Shown in pieces: positions 48,329 to 56,868 of a stretch of DNA of 64,000 nucleotides. The stretch comes from Brenneria izadpanahii (GTDB taxonomy: Bacteria > Pseudomonadota > Gammaproteobacteria > Enterobacterales > Enterobacteriaceae). Below the pieces are notes generated by a model. That model did not search any database. It was not told the origin of the DNA and saw only the letters and a program-made list of their open reading frames with translations. The DNA lies in assembly GCF_017569925.1 (NCBI RefSeq), contig NZ_CP050854.1, positions 1,488,001 to 1,552,000 on the forward strand, read 5' to 3'. A program made the position numbers and the translations under genes. How positions within the stretch are numbered: position 1 is the stretch's first letter; each line of letters starts with the position of its first letter.

Positions 48329-49801
48329 TCACGCTTTCGCCGGATTACCCATACTATCGAGTTGCTGATCCACAAACGCTCTGACCTCATCGCCGTATGG
48401 CGCGCGCATGGGGAGATTGGAATGGCCTTGCGCGCTCTGGATGAATACCGGGCGCGCGTGGCTAAAACGTTTGAAACCTTCTATGCCGTGGTAGGCGCCT
48501 ATTCCCGATGCCCCGACGCCGCCGAAGGGGATATCATGGAGCAGAACATGAGACATAACGTCGTTTATCACCAGCGATCCGGAGAGAGTATGCTCACGTA
48601 ACTGGTCGATTTCAGCCTGTTCGTGACCGAAGTAATAAGCGGCCAGAGGCCGCGGCATACGATTGATGGTATCGATGCATTCGGCATAGGTGGCATAGCC
48701 CTGTACCGGCAGCACCGGGCCGAAGATCTCTTCCCGCATCACAAGCGCCGAATCGGGAACATTCACCAGCAGCGTGGGCGCCATTTTATGCAGCGCTTCA
48801 CTGTCCAGATTTTCATTGGCCGGGTTAAGCTCGAAGACCTCAGCGCCCAGACTGGCGGCCTCTTTGACAAGCCCGTGTAACCGCCTGAATGCCTTCGCGT
48901 TGATAATGGCGGTGTAATCCGGGTTATCCCTGAGCGTCGGATAGGATGACGCGATGAATGCCTGTGCGTGTGCGACGAATTCCCCAATTTTACGCCGGGG
49001 CACCAAGACGTAATCCGGGGAAATGCAGATCTGGCCGGCATTAAACGTTTTCACCGTCAGAATACGTTCGACGGCTTGACGTAAATCGCTGCTTTCGGAA
49101 ATGATGACCGGTGATTTGCCGCCAAGCTCCAGCGTAACCGGGGTGAGATTTTCCGCCGCGGCGGACATAATCTGTTTACCGGTCGCCGTGCTGCCGGTAA
49201 ACACCAAATGATCGAAGGGTTGCGCGGCGAAAAATGTCCCGGCGTTGTGGCCCTGCACCGTCGAAATCTCTTCTGGGGAAAAGTGTTCGCCAATAAGCTT
49301 GCAGAGCAAAGCGGAGCCGTTCGGCGTTGAGCTGGAGGGTTTGATCACGGCGATATTACCCGCGGCGATAACGTCCGCCAGCGGCCCAAAGGTGAGCACC
49401 AGAGGAAAATTCCACGGACTGATGATGCCGATGACGCCGAGCGGGCGATAGTCGATAAATGCCTGGGTATCCGGAAACGGCGAGTCGCGCGCTTCGCTTT
49501 CCATCCAGGCGGGTAGATGGTCATAAGCGTACTGCAACGCGGCGACCGAACCCAGTATATCGGAAATCAGGGTATTAATCGGGCTTCTGAAGCCGAAGTC
49601 CTTGCTGTAAGCCGCGGCGAAAGCCTCTTTGTTCTGTTTTAACAGGCGGATCGCGCGCAGCAGGCGATTGCGCCTCTCCTCGGCGGAAGGAGGGGAACTG
49701 ATATGACGTTTTTTGAGCAACGCCAGTAACTGAGTAAAATCCTCATGCGACGCCGGGCGGTTATTCACGATTAGCGCCGCAGGTGATGTTTGATTTGCCA
49801 T
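48329..49801 (-). CDS. Coniferyl-aldehyde-type NAD(P)+ aldehyde dehydrogenase
   Basis: A 490-aa aldehyde dehydrogenase. The catalytic Cys is in FNAGQICISPDYVLVP and the general base Glu in TLELGGKSPVI. GVIGIISPWNFPLVLTFGPLADVIAAGN and HDIPFGGVGASGIGAYHG are typical of the CalB/coniferyl-aldehyde dehydrogenase branch. That branch oxidises aromatic or long-chain aldehydes, including lignin-derived ones. It follows an alcohol dehydrogenase gene after about 70 bp, so an alcohol-to-aldehyde-to-acid sequence is likely. Confidence 0.88.
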   Translation of the reverse strand: MANQTSPAALIVNNRPASHEDFTQLLALLKKRHISSPPSAEERRNRLLRAIRLLKQNKEAFAAAYSKDFGFRSPINTLISDILGSVAALQYAYDHLPAWMESEARDSPFPDTQAFIDYRPLGVIGIISPWNFPLVLTFGPLADVIAAGNIAVIKPSSSTPNGSALLCKLIGEHFSPEEISTVQGHNAGTFFAAQPFDHLVFTGSTATGKQIMSAAAENLTPVTLELGGKSPVIISESSDLRQAVERILTVKTFNAGQICISPDYVLVPRRKIGEFVAHAQAFIASSYPTLRDNPDYTAIINAKAFRRLHGLVKEAASLGAEVFELNPANENLDSEALHKMAPTLLVNVPDSALVMREEIFGPVLPVQGYATYAECIDTINRMPRPLAAYYFGHEQAEIDQLREHTLSGSLVINDVMSHVLLHDIPFGGVGASGIGAYHGIEGFKRFSHARPVFIQSAQGHSNLPMRAPYGDEVRAFVDQQLDSMGNPAKA

Positions 49802-49873
49802 GATGATTGCCTCTTAGTCAATATTCAGGGGTATTTACAATAATAAAAGGGAGAGCCTTGTCCGCTTGACGCC

Positions 49874-50905
49874 TTAACCGGCCGGTTCCCCGATCGTCAT
49901 GACGATGCGGAAACGGGCTTCGTTGCGCATCATCTTCGCATATCCTTCCGCCGCCAGCTCCAGGGGGATTGTCTCGATTTTGGCGCGGATATTTTGCAGC
50001 AGACTGAAGTTGAGCATGGTTTCGGATTCGCTCGGCGAGCCGGTAACCACGCCTTTAACCGAACGTTCGCCGGATAACAGATCGCCCACATTGATGCTAA
50101 TCGGTTCGTTTCCTACGCCAACGATAACCAGGCGTCCATGAGGATTGAGGCCGCGCAGCAGCGGCCCGAACGTGGCCGGATTCGATGCCGTCGCGACGAT
50201 CACTTCCGCGCCCCCTAAAGCGACGAGCGCCTCTGCGGGATCCCCTGACTGGCTATCGATATAGTGATGCGCGCCAAGTTCGAGGGCCAGCTTCTGCTTT
50301 TCGATGCCGCGGGCAATGGCGATGGTGCGTAAGCCCATGCTCCGCGCATATTGGATACCGAGATGACCCAGCCCCCCGATCCCTTGAATGACTGCGGTCT
50401 GACCCGCTTTCACCCCCGACTTACGCAGCGCGTTGAAGGTGGTAATGCCCGCACATAGCAGCGGGGCCGCGCTGATCGAATCCAGATCGTCGGGAATGGC
50501 GATAAGACCATGCTGGTTGGCGACCATGGCCTCGGCGTATCCGCCGTCGCGATGGACGCCGGTTACCTGCTGATCGGCGCAGTTGATAAAGTCGCCGCGA
50601 CGGCAGGATTCGCATTGGCCGCAGCGTCCTGCGAGGTATCCTACGCCGACGCGCTGACCGATGCGCCAGCGCGAGTCGATGCCTTCGCCGCATTGCGTAA
50701 TTCGGCCAATGACCTCATGACCCGGAACTCTGGGATAGGTTAATCCGGCAAAACCATATTCCACCGTAAATGCATCGGTGTGACAGATCCCACAGGCTTC
50801 GACGGCGAGCAATACCTCGCCGGCGCCAGGGGCCGGCAGAGGGCGTTCGATAAGTTCAAGCACGCCGTTGCCTGTCGCTTGCACTGCGCGATACTTAGCG
50901 TTCAT
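49874..50905 (-). CDS. Zn-dependent medium-chain alcohol dehydrogenase
   Basis: A 343-aa MDR alcohol dehydrogenase. Catalytic zinc motifs are GICHTD and GHEVIG, the structural-zinc lobe is CGQCESCRRGDFINC, and the dinucleotide fold is IQGIGGLGHLGIQYA. It is closest in style to the propanol-preferring AdhP/cinnamyl-alcohol group. The ATG at 50905 (MNAKYRAVQATG) has AAGGA 8 bases upstream; frames open further upstream but lack homology. It is the probable first gene of a two-gene aldehyde/alcohol operon. Confidence 0.87.
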   Translation of the reverse strand: MNAKYRAVQATGNGVLELIERPLPAPGAGEVLLAVEACGICHTDAFTVEYGFAGLTYPRVPGHEVIGRITQCGEGIDSRWRIGQRVGVGYLAGRCGQCESCRRGDFINCADQQVTGVHRDGGYAEAMVANQHGLIAIPDDLDSISAAPLLCAGITTFNALRKSGVKAGQTAVIQGIGGLGHLGIQYARSMGLRTIAIARGIEKQKLALELGAHHYIDSQSGDPAEALVALGGAEVIVATASNPATFGPLLRGLNPHGRLVIVGVGNEPISINVGDLLSGERSVKGVVTGSPSESETMLNFSLLQNIRAKIETIPLELAAEGYAKMMRNEARFRIVMTIGEPAG

Positions 50906-51761
50906 AGGTTTAATCCTTCTATTGTAAGACGTTAGATTTGTCTTATTCATTAATCGTTCAAACACAATGAAGTTTTGTGTTTTCCGTTTTTCCAGCACTG
51001 CCTGCTGGCAATATTCAGTAATATCAGCGTGTTAATTTTTTAAGAATTGATGAGTGAACGATGATGATTACTGAATTTATTAATGCGGCCGCTATATCCG
51101 CCATACGTCAAACTGTATATGTGCCGGCATTATTATCCGTCGTCCATGGGATTCGTTCGTAAAGGGCCAATGCTTTGCGCTGTTTGAAACAACGATGTTT
51201 TGTCCTGCAAATCGAATTATTTAGGATGTCTATGCAACAAATCGTCGCTATTGAAAATATCCCCTGATGCCAGCCATTAACATAACGTGTTGATAAAAAT
51301 AGTTTAGATAGGATGAAATAGTTATGCTGCAATAAAAAATTAGCTGAATCCTATTTATTCCTTGTGATAATTATCACATTGTCGTTGTTGTTGTTTATTG
51401 CGGTAAAAAATTATTGTAGGCGCAATAAATTTTAGATAAAAACATGCCTAGCTAATTAAATGCGCCAAATATCAGTGCGTTTTTAAAAGTAATATCTGTG
51501 TTTATAGAAACGTTTTTACGACATATTATTCCTCTCAATAGGTTAGATGATTACGCCGCCGTTCATTCAGCCTTTTTATGGAGAGTGCGGCAATAAAACG
51601 TTGTCATGGAAATCCAGAACGTTGCGGGCGCATATTTTTTCCGGCCAATGTTGAACTTGTGGCGAGCGTTGCATGATTTGCTCCTGAGCTCGAAATAAAA
51701 TGGCGATAACGGGATACATGAACCTGCGGGTTAATCGTGGTGATAAAAAGGGGAACCGATA
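50906..51761. other. Divergent spacer between alcohol dehydrogenase and LysR genes
   Basis: About 855 bp, mostly AT-rich, with only short unsupported frames. It should contain promoters for both directions. No clear operator was identified. Confidence 0.45.
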
Positions 51762-52643
51762 ATGCCAATGCCACAAACAACGCTTGAACAATGGTCGGTA
51801 CTGCGCACCGTAGTTGAATCCGGCAGTTTTGCCAAAGCGGCCGAACAACTCAACCGCAGCCAATCTTCGGTTAGTTATGCGGTTAACCGTCTGCAAGAGC
51901 GGCTGGGAGTGGCGTTGTTGCGGATTGACGGGCGTAAGGCGCGGCTGACGGAGGCCGGACGCACGCTGCTGGCTGACGCCACGCCGCTGATCGAAGATAT
52001 GATCATGCTGGAAGTCCGGGGGCGTTCGCTGCTGGCGGGGCATGAAGCGCAGGTGAGGCTGCTGGTGGAATGTATCTTCCCGCGTCCGTTGTTGTTCCGG
52101 ATATTGACCACCTTTCAGCAACAGTATCCGGCGGTGCAGATCGAACTCAGGGAACTGGTGCGTCAAGCGCTGCCCGATCCGGCGACGCTGGCTTACGATC
52201 TGGCCGTCAGCATGTGGGATATAACCAGCCAGAACGCCAGAAAAATGTTTGATGTTGAGCTGATTGCCGTCGCCCATCACGGCCACGCGCTGCATCAGCG
52301 GGGTATCAGCCTGACGCAGGCTACGCTGTCGCGTTATCCGATGGTGTCCATTCAACATCACGATAGCAATCCGGTCGTTCTGCATGCTCCGTCTATGACC
52401 AGCCGGCAATGGCGGGTAAACACGGTGGAAGCGGCCATCGGCGCGGTGAGCAGCGGTTTGTGCTACGGCTGGTTGCCCCGCCACATGATTGAAGCCGAGC
52501 TGAAAGAGGGACGTCTGCTGCCGTTGCCCTTGCTGAGCGGCGCTTCGCGCCAGATCCCGTTGTGTCTGAGCTACTCCAGCCGGGAACGCGTCGGCATCGC
52601 CACCCAGGCGCTGGCCGAACTGCTGCTGGCAAGCAGCGGATGA
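51762..52643 (+). CDS. LysR-family transcriptional regulator
   Basis: 293 aa. The winged helix-turn-helix is at residues 6-65 (VVESGSFAKAAEQLNRSQSSVSYAVNRLQERLG), followed by the linker helix and a periplasmic-binding-like effector domain (about 95-290). It is divergent from the alcohol/aldehyde dehydrogenase operon and is the obvious candidate to regulate it, though the gap is larger than usual for LysR pairs. The long opposite-strand frame across it is a shadow. Confidence 0.87.
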   Translation: MPMPQTTLEQWSVLRTVVESGSFAKAAEQLNRSQSSVSYAVNRLQERLGVALLRIDGRKARLTEAGRTLLADATPLIEDMIMLEVRGRSLLAGHEAQVRLLVECIFPRPLLFRILTTFQQQYPAVQIELRELVRQALPDPATLAYDLAVSMWDITSQNARKMFDVELIAVAHHGHALHQRGISLTQATLSRYPMVSIQHHDSNPVVLHAPSMTSRQWRVNTVEAAIGAVSSGLCYGWLPRHMIEAELKEGRLLPLPLLSGASRQIPLCLSYSSRERVGIATQALAELLLASSG

Positions 52644-53268
52644 AGGTTTATTGCTGCCGGCGGGTAGCTCCGTTGATAACCCGTTTCGGCGCGTTGACGG
52701 CATTGCGTTTATACGCGGTATCGCCAGCGTGTCGAAATAGGTGGATTGGGATGAACCTGCCATCTCGCATTCCCCGCCGTGGAGTAGGATAAAAATCATC
52801 CTATCCCGCCGGTAAAGAGATTAAAAACGGAAATTTTAGCCTGAAATCCATCGAAAAATCAGATTGATTAACATAATGAGGCCGTTATTATTGCCTTGAC
52901 TTAACCTCCTGTAACATCTTCCCAGGGAGATGTGAGCCAGCGGCGGTGGAGTGAAAACATATGCAAAAACAGCTAATTACGCGCGCCTGACCGGCTCGGA
53001 ATCAATTTGTTCACATCCTGAGCGGCCATCACTAGACGGCCGGACGAATCAACCTCGGCCGTTCTGAACCGAACGCCGCAACACGTCATCCGCCCGCTGG
53101 GCAATATCGCAAAATGTGACGAAGTTATCCGATCTCCGCGCCGGAAAAAATTTATCAGGCGCCGTCTCGACAGGATCCCGAATCTGGGATAGCTTGAATA
53201 GCGGGTTCGTAACTCGAACCCAGGCGTCGCTCGGACGGTCCGGGCGCTCACGTTATTTCGAGGATGTT
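52644..53268. other. Spacer before alaC, with structured leader
   Basis: No supported gene. An inverted repeat TAGGAT/ATCCTA near 52784-52802 follows the LysR gene. Just before alaC, 53170-53240 can fold into short stems, the best being GGGTTCG (53203-53209) with CGAACCC (53215-53221). Confidence 0.4.
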
Positions 53269-54510
53269 ATGGCTGATTCTACTTCTTCGCGCCGCTTTAC
53301 GCGCATCGATCGTCTTCCCCCCTACGTATTTAATATTACTTCTGAATTGAAAATGGCTGCCCGTCATCGCGGCGAAGACATCATCGATTTCAGTATGGGT
53401 AACCCGGATGGCCCAACGCCGCCGCATATCGTGGAAAAACTCTGCACGGTGGCTCAGCGTGAAGATACGCACGGCTACTCGACATCCCGAGGGATTCCCC
53501 GTCTGCGCCGGGCGATTTCGCGCTGGTATGCCGATCGCTATCAGGTGGAGATCGATCCGGAAAGCGAAGCGATCGTGACGATTGGTTCCAAAGAGGGGCT
53601 GGCGCATTTGATGCTGGCGACATTGGATCATGGCGACACCGTACTGGTGCCGAACCCAAGTTATCCGATTCACATATACGGGGCGGTGATCGCCGGAGCC
53701 CAGGTTCGTTCGGTGCCGCTGGTCGAAGGCGTCGATTTTTTCAATGAACTGGAACGGGCGATCCGCGAAAGTATTCCCAAACCTAAAATGATGATCCTGG
53801 GTTTTCCCTCCAACCCTACGGCGCAGTGCGTTGAACTGGATTTCTTTGAACGCGTGGTTGCCTTGGCGAAACAATACGGCGTGCTGGTGGTTCACGATCT
53901 GGCCTATGCCGATATTGTGTATGACGGCTGGAAAGCGCCGTCGATTATGCAGGTGCCCGGCGCCAAGGATATCGCGGTCGAGTTTTTCACGCTGTCGAAA
54001 AGCTACAATATGGCCGGTTGGCGCATTGGCTTCATGGTGGGGAACCCGGAGCTGGTCAGCGCTTTGGCGCGTATCAAAAGTTATCACGACTACGGCACCT
54101 TTACGCCGCTTCAGGTCGCGGCGATTGCGGCGCTGGAAGGCGATCAGCAGTGCGTGCTGGATATCGCGGAGCAGTATCGCCAGCGGCGTAATGTGCTGGT
54201 GCGCGGATTGCATGAGGCGGGCTGGATGGTTGATGAGCCAAAAGCCTCAATGTATGTCTGGGCCAAAATTCCAGAGGCGTATGCCCATTTGGGATCGCTG
54301 GAATTCGCCAAACGCCTGCTGTCTGACGCGAAGGTGTGTGTGTCGCCGGGGATCGGATTTGGCGATTATGGCGATACGCATGTGCGCTTCGCGCTGATTG
54401 AAAATCAGGATCGTATCCGTCAGGCCGTGCGCGGCATTAAATCGATGTTCCGCGCTGATGGCATTTTGCCGCCGTCAAAATCTTCCGCAGGCAAGGCTTC
54501 CGCCGTCTAA
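53269..54510 (+). CDS. alaC: Alanine transaminase AlaC
   Basis: A class I PLP aminotransferase forming alanine from pyruvate and glutamate, 413 aa. The start RRFTRIDRLPPYVFNITSEL is nearly identical to E. coli AlaC (YfdZ). The substrate/PLP residues lie in PNPSYPIHIYG, GFPSNPTAQC, HDLAYADIVYDG and the PLP-lysine motif FTLSKSYNMAGWRIGF. The ATG at 53269 has GAGGA just upstream; an in-frame start at 53116 would add 51 unrelated residues. A hairpin terminator follows at 54516. Confidence 0.96.
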   Translation: MADSTSSRRFTRIDRLPPYVFNITSELKMAARHRGEDIIDFSMGNPDGPTPPHIVEKLCTVAQREDTHGYSTSRGIPRLRRAISRWYADRYQVEIDPESEAIVTIGSKEGLAHLMLATLDHGDTVLVPNPSYPIHIYGAVIAGAQVRSVPLVEGVDFFNELERAIRESIPKPKMMILGFPSNPTAQCVELDFFERVVALAKQYGVLVVHDLAYADIVYDGWKAPSIMQVPGAKDIAVEFFTLSKSYNMAGWRIGFMVGNPELVSALARIKSYHDYGTFTPLQVAAIAALEGDQQCVLDIAEQYRQRRNVLVRGLHEAGWMVDEPKASMYVWAKIPEAYAHLGSLEFAKRLLSDAKVCVSPGIGFGDYGDTHVRFALIENQDRIRQAVRGIKSMFRADGILPPSKSSAGKASAV

Positions 54511-54515
54511 GCCGC

Positions 54516-54537
54516 GCCCCGGTCTGCTGACCGGGGC
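54516..54537 (+). terminator. Terminator hairpin after alaC
   Basis: GCCCCGGTC (54516-54524) pairs with GACCGGGGC (54529-54537) around TGCT, six bases past the stop. A T-run appears only about 13 bases later. Confidence 0.6.
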
Positions 54538-54703
54538 ATCATCCCGATAGTGTTTTTCCCCTCTCTTATATTTCAGGCTTCTTGCGCGATAATTGCGTGA
54601 GGCTGCGCAATTGTCAGATAACATCGCCTGAACCGGTTGGTGTCCGATACCGACTATGCGAGCATAGCGTTTAGATTAGGTCTTTACAGAACCGGGGCTG
54701 GGT

Positions 54704-55537
54704 ATGGAGTGGCTGACGGCGTTTGCTGAAGGGGCGCATGGATGGTGGCTGATTTTATTGGCATCAGTCGGGCTTATCGCGGGTAGCTTTCTGAATGTGG
54801 TCATTTTCCGTTTGCCGATCATGTTGGATCGCCGCTGGCGGGATGAAGCCCATGCGTATTTGGCGATGCCGGCGCCGGAGAAGAAATCGACCTTCAATCT
54901 GTGGTGGCCGCCTTCAAGCTGCCGCCACTGCAACCAGCGGATTATGATAAAAGACAATGTTCCGGTGATGAGTTGGCTATGGTTGCGCGGGCGGTCGCGC
55001 TGCTGCAATCGGCCGATTTCCTGGCAATATCCGCTGATTGAACTGCTGGCGATGCTGCTATTCCTTTTGGCGGGAGTCATGTGGCCGCCGGGAAACGCGC
55101 TGTGGGGAACATTGGTGTTATGGTCTTTTTTGCTGGCGCTGGCCGCCATTGATGTCAAAACCCAGCTATTGCCGGATTGCCTGACGCTCCCGTTGCTATG
55201 GCTGGGGCTGCTGTTTAACCTGTTTGAAACCTTTGTACCGCTGAGAGAGGCTGTTTTAGGCGCGGTTGCGGGCTATCTGTCGCTTTGGGCGCTGTATTGG
55301 GGAGCCAGGCTGCTTAGCGGAAAAGATACGCTGGGTTACGGCGATTTTAAACTGCTGGCCGCATTGGGTGGCTGGCTAGGGTGGCGCGAATTGCCGAATC
55401 TGGTGCTGACGGCGGCCCTAAGCGGATTGGCCGTCACCTTATTGTGGCGAATGCTCAGGCATGAAAGCACGGCTCAACCGCTGGCGTTTGGTCCGTGGCT
55501 GGCGTTGGGATGCGTGGCGGTTATGTTGACGCACTGA
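54704..55537 (+). CDS. Type IV prepilin peptidase/N-methyltransferase (A24 family)
   Basis: Cleaves leader peptides of type IV pilins or type II secretion pseudopilins at the inner membrane and N-methylates the new end. 277 aa with about eight helices. The N-terminal cytoplasmic zinc loop has SCRHCNQRI...DNVPVMSWLWLRGRSRCCNRPIS. The catalytic aspartates are in AAIDVKTQLLPD and GYGDFKLLAALGGWLG. It stands alone: no pilin, gsp/out or pil genes are adjacent, so it must serve substrates encoded elsewhere. Confidence 0.9.
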   Translation: MEWLTAFAEGAHGWWLILLASVGLIAGSFLNVVIFRLPIMLDRRWRDEAHAYLAMPAPEKKSTFNLWWPPSSCRHCNQRIMIKDNVPVMSWLWLRGRSRCCNRPISWQYPLIELLAMLLFLLAGVMWPPGNALWGTLVLWSFLLALAAIDVKTQLLPDCLTLPLLWLGLLFNLFETFVPLREAVLGAVAGYLSLWALYWGARLLSGKDTLGYGDFKLLAALGGWLGWRELPNLVLTAALSGLAVTLLWRMLRHESTAQPLAFGPWLALGCVAVMLTH

Positions 55538-55640
55538 TGCGTAAGGCGTAAGGAGTAAGGGGACGAGGGGGATGGATGTGGCGTGAATGAAAAACGGGCT
55601 GAGGGAGAGGCTGCTTTCAACCCGTTTCTGATGCCTAAAT

Positions 55641-55661
55641 CGACAAATTTGCAATTTGTCG
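55641..55661. repeat. 9-bp inverted repeat
   Basis: CGACAAATT and AATTTGTCG face each other around TGC, about 100 bases after the prepilin peptidase gene. It may be an operator or a small hairpin. Confidence 0.4.
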
Positions 55662-55783
55662 CACAGCTTTCGCTTGTGTGCATTGACATCCTTGCCCGTG
55701 GTCTTAATTTTCCCTGTCAGATAATAACTGGTTATTCAACCATTAACATAAAAGCGCTCATCCAAACGACCAGACAGAATGAG

Positions 55784-56065
55784 ATGCCCATAAAAAAATA
55801 CTTCACCGCTATATTCTCCAGAAGAAAACACGCCAGCAACGATCCCGATTGTGCGTTTTATTATGAAAGGGAAAATGTTGTACCGTTCGCACTGCGCAAT
55901 CGGATAAGCGTTTTCCCCGTTGTCATCACCAGGGCTCACACCAGTTATGACGAGATCGGCGCTCAATCTACGCTTAGTGAGGGGCATAATTCAAGTGGTC
56001 TTCAGCACTATATTTATAGAAATAGCATTAAAAAGCGTTCACTGCATTCAGGCGCCGCGATGTAA
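55784..56065 (+). CDS. Possible 93-aa protein of unknown function
   Basis: An open frame beginning MPIKKYFTAIFSRRKHASND; the deduced protein is basic, without signal peptide or membrane helix, and unrecognised. A Shine-Dalgarno sequence is poor (AGAATGAG adjoining the ATG). It may be a decayed gene or chance. Otherwise 55538-56154 holds no gene. Confidence 0.25.
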   Translation: MPIKKYFTAIFSRRKHASNDPDCAFYYERENVVPFALRNRISVFPVVITRAHTSYDEIGAQSTLSEGHNSSGLQHYIYRNSIKKRSLHSGAAM

Positions 56066-56154
56066 CAATCAACTTAGGGCAAGGCTGCGCTGACGCCGGA
56101 TTTGGCTTACGCTGTTTATCGAAGATGCAACAATCAAGCATTACGGGAAACACC

Positions 56155-56652
56155 ATGAAATCTAACGATATTTATCAACAACTGCGCGCGCTGTTGGATC
56201 AACGGCAGGCTCGCTACCGGGTTGTGACCCATCCCAGCGCAGGGCGTTCCGAAGAAGTGGCGCAACTAAGGGGAACGCAGCTTGGTCAAGGGGCGAAAGC
56301 CCTGGTGTGTCATGTGAAAGGTAATGGCGTGCGCCAGCATGTTCTGGCCGTTTTGCCGGCAGACCAACAGGCTGACTTATCGCGTTTGGCCAAAGGCATC
56401 GGAGGGAGCCGCGCTTCGCTTGCCAGCCCGAAGGAAGTGGATGATTTGACGCATTGCGTGTTCGGCGCTATTCCGCCGTTCAGTTTCCATTCAGAGTTGT
56501 TACTGGTGGCCGATCCGCTGCTGTTTACCCGTTTTGATGAACTGGCGTTCAATGCGGGCTCGCTTGAGCGATCGGTGATCCTGAATACGCAAGATTATCA
56601 ACGTATTGCGCAGCCGCGTTTACTGTCTTTCATTCGTCAGCCGGACGCGTGA
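56155..56652 (+). CDS. yeaK: YbaK/aminoacyl-tRNA deacylase YeaK
   Basis: A 165-aa trans-editing protein of the YbaK/ProX superfamily that hydrolyses misacylated tRNAs; YeaK homologues act on Ser/Thr-type errors. The sequence THPSAGRSEEVAQLRGTQLGQGAKALVC, IGGSRASLASPKEVDDLTHCVFGAIPPFSFH and DPLLFxRFDELAFNAG follows E. coli YeaK closely. The ATG at 56155 has GGGAAA upstream and matches the family start. Confidence 0.92.
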   Translation: MKSNDIYQQLRALLDQRQARYRVVTHPSAGRSEEVAQLRGTQLGQGAKALVCHVKGNGVRQHVLAVLPADQQADLSRLAKGIGGSRASLASPKEVDDLTHCVFGAIPPFSFHSELLLVADPLLFTRFDELAFNAGSLERSVILNTQDYQRIAQPRLLSFIRQPDA

Positions 56653-56868
56653 GGCGCGTTTACCTTGGCGCTTGATGGGGCAATGGCGCAGATATCCCGG
56701 CCGGAACGGCTTCAGGAAACGCGGTTGCTCCTTGATATTTTAGCCGCCGAACGCCATGTAAATCGGGCAATGGCGATCATCTCTGTTATCATGGCCGCAA
56801 ATCACGCGCCGGTTCGCTGAACCGGCGTCGCCTTTCTTACGTTGCCTTTGGTAATAAGAGTAATCATT

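Noticed and set aside
51108..51332. 74-aa minus-strand frame in the alcohol dehydrogenase-LysR spacer
   Set aside because: AT-rich, no ribosome site and no recognisable sequence.
51576..52799. 407-aa open frame opposite the LysR gene
   Set aside because: It is antisense to a clear LysR protein, rich in Gln/Arg low-complexity, with no recognisable domain; a shadow of GC-biased codon use.
53248..54213. 321-aa open frame opposite alaC
   Set aside because: Antisense to a near-identical AlaC homologue; composition typical of shadow frames (His/Arg/Gln-rich).
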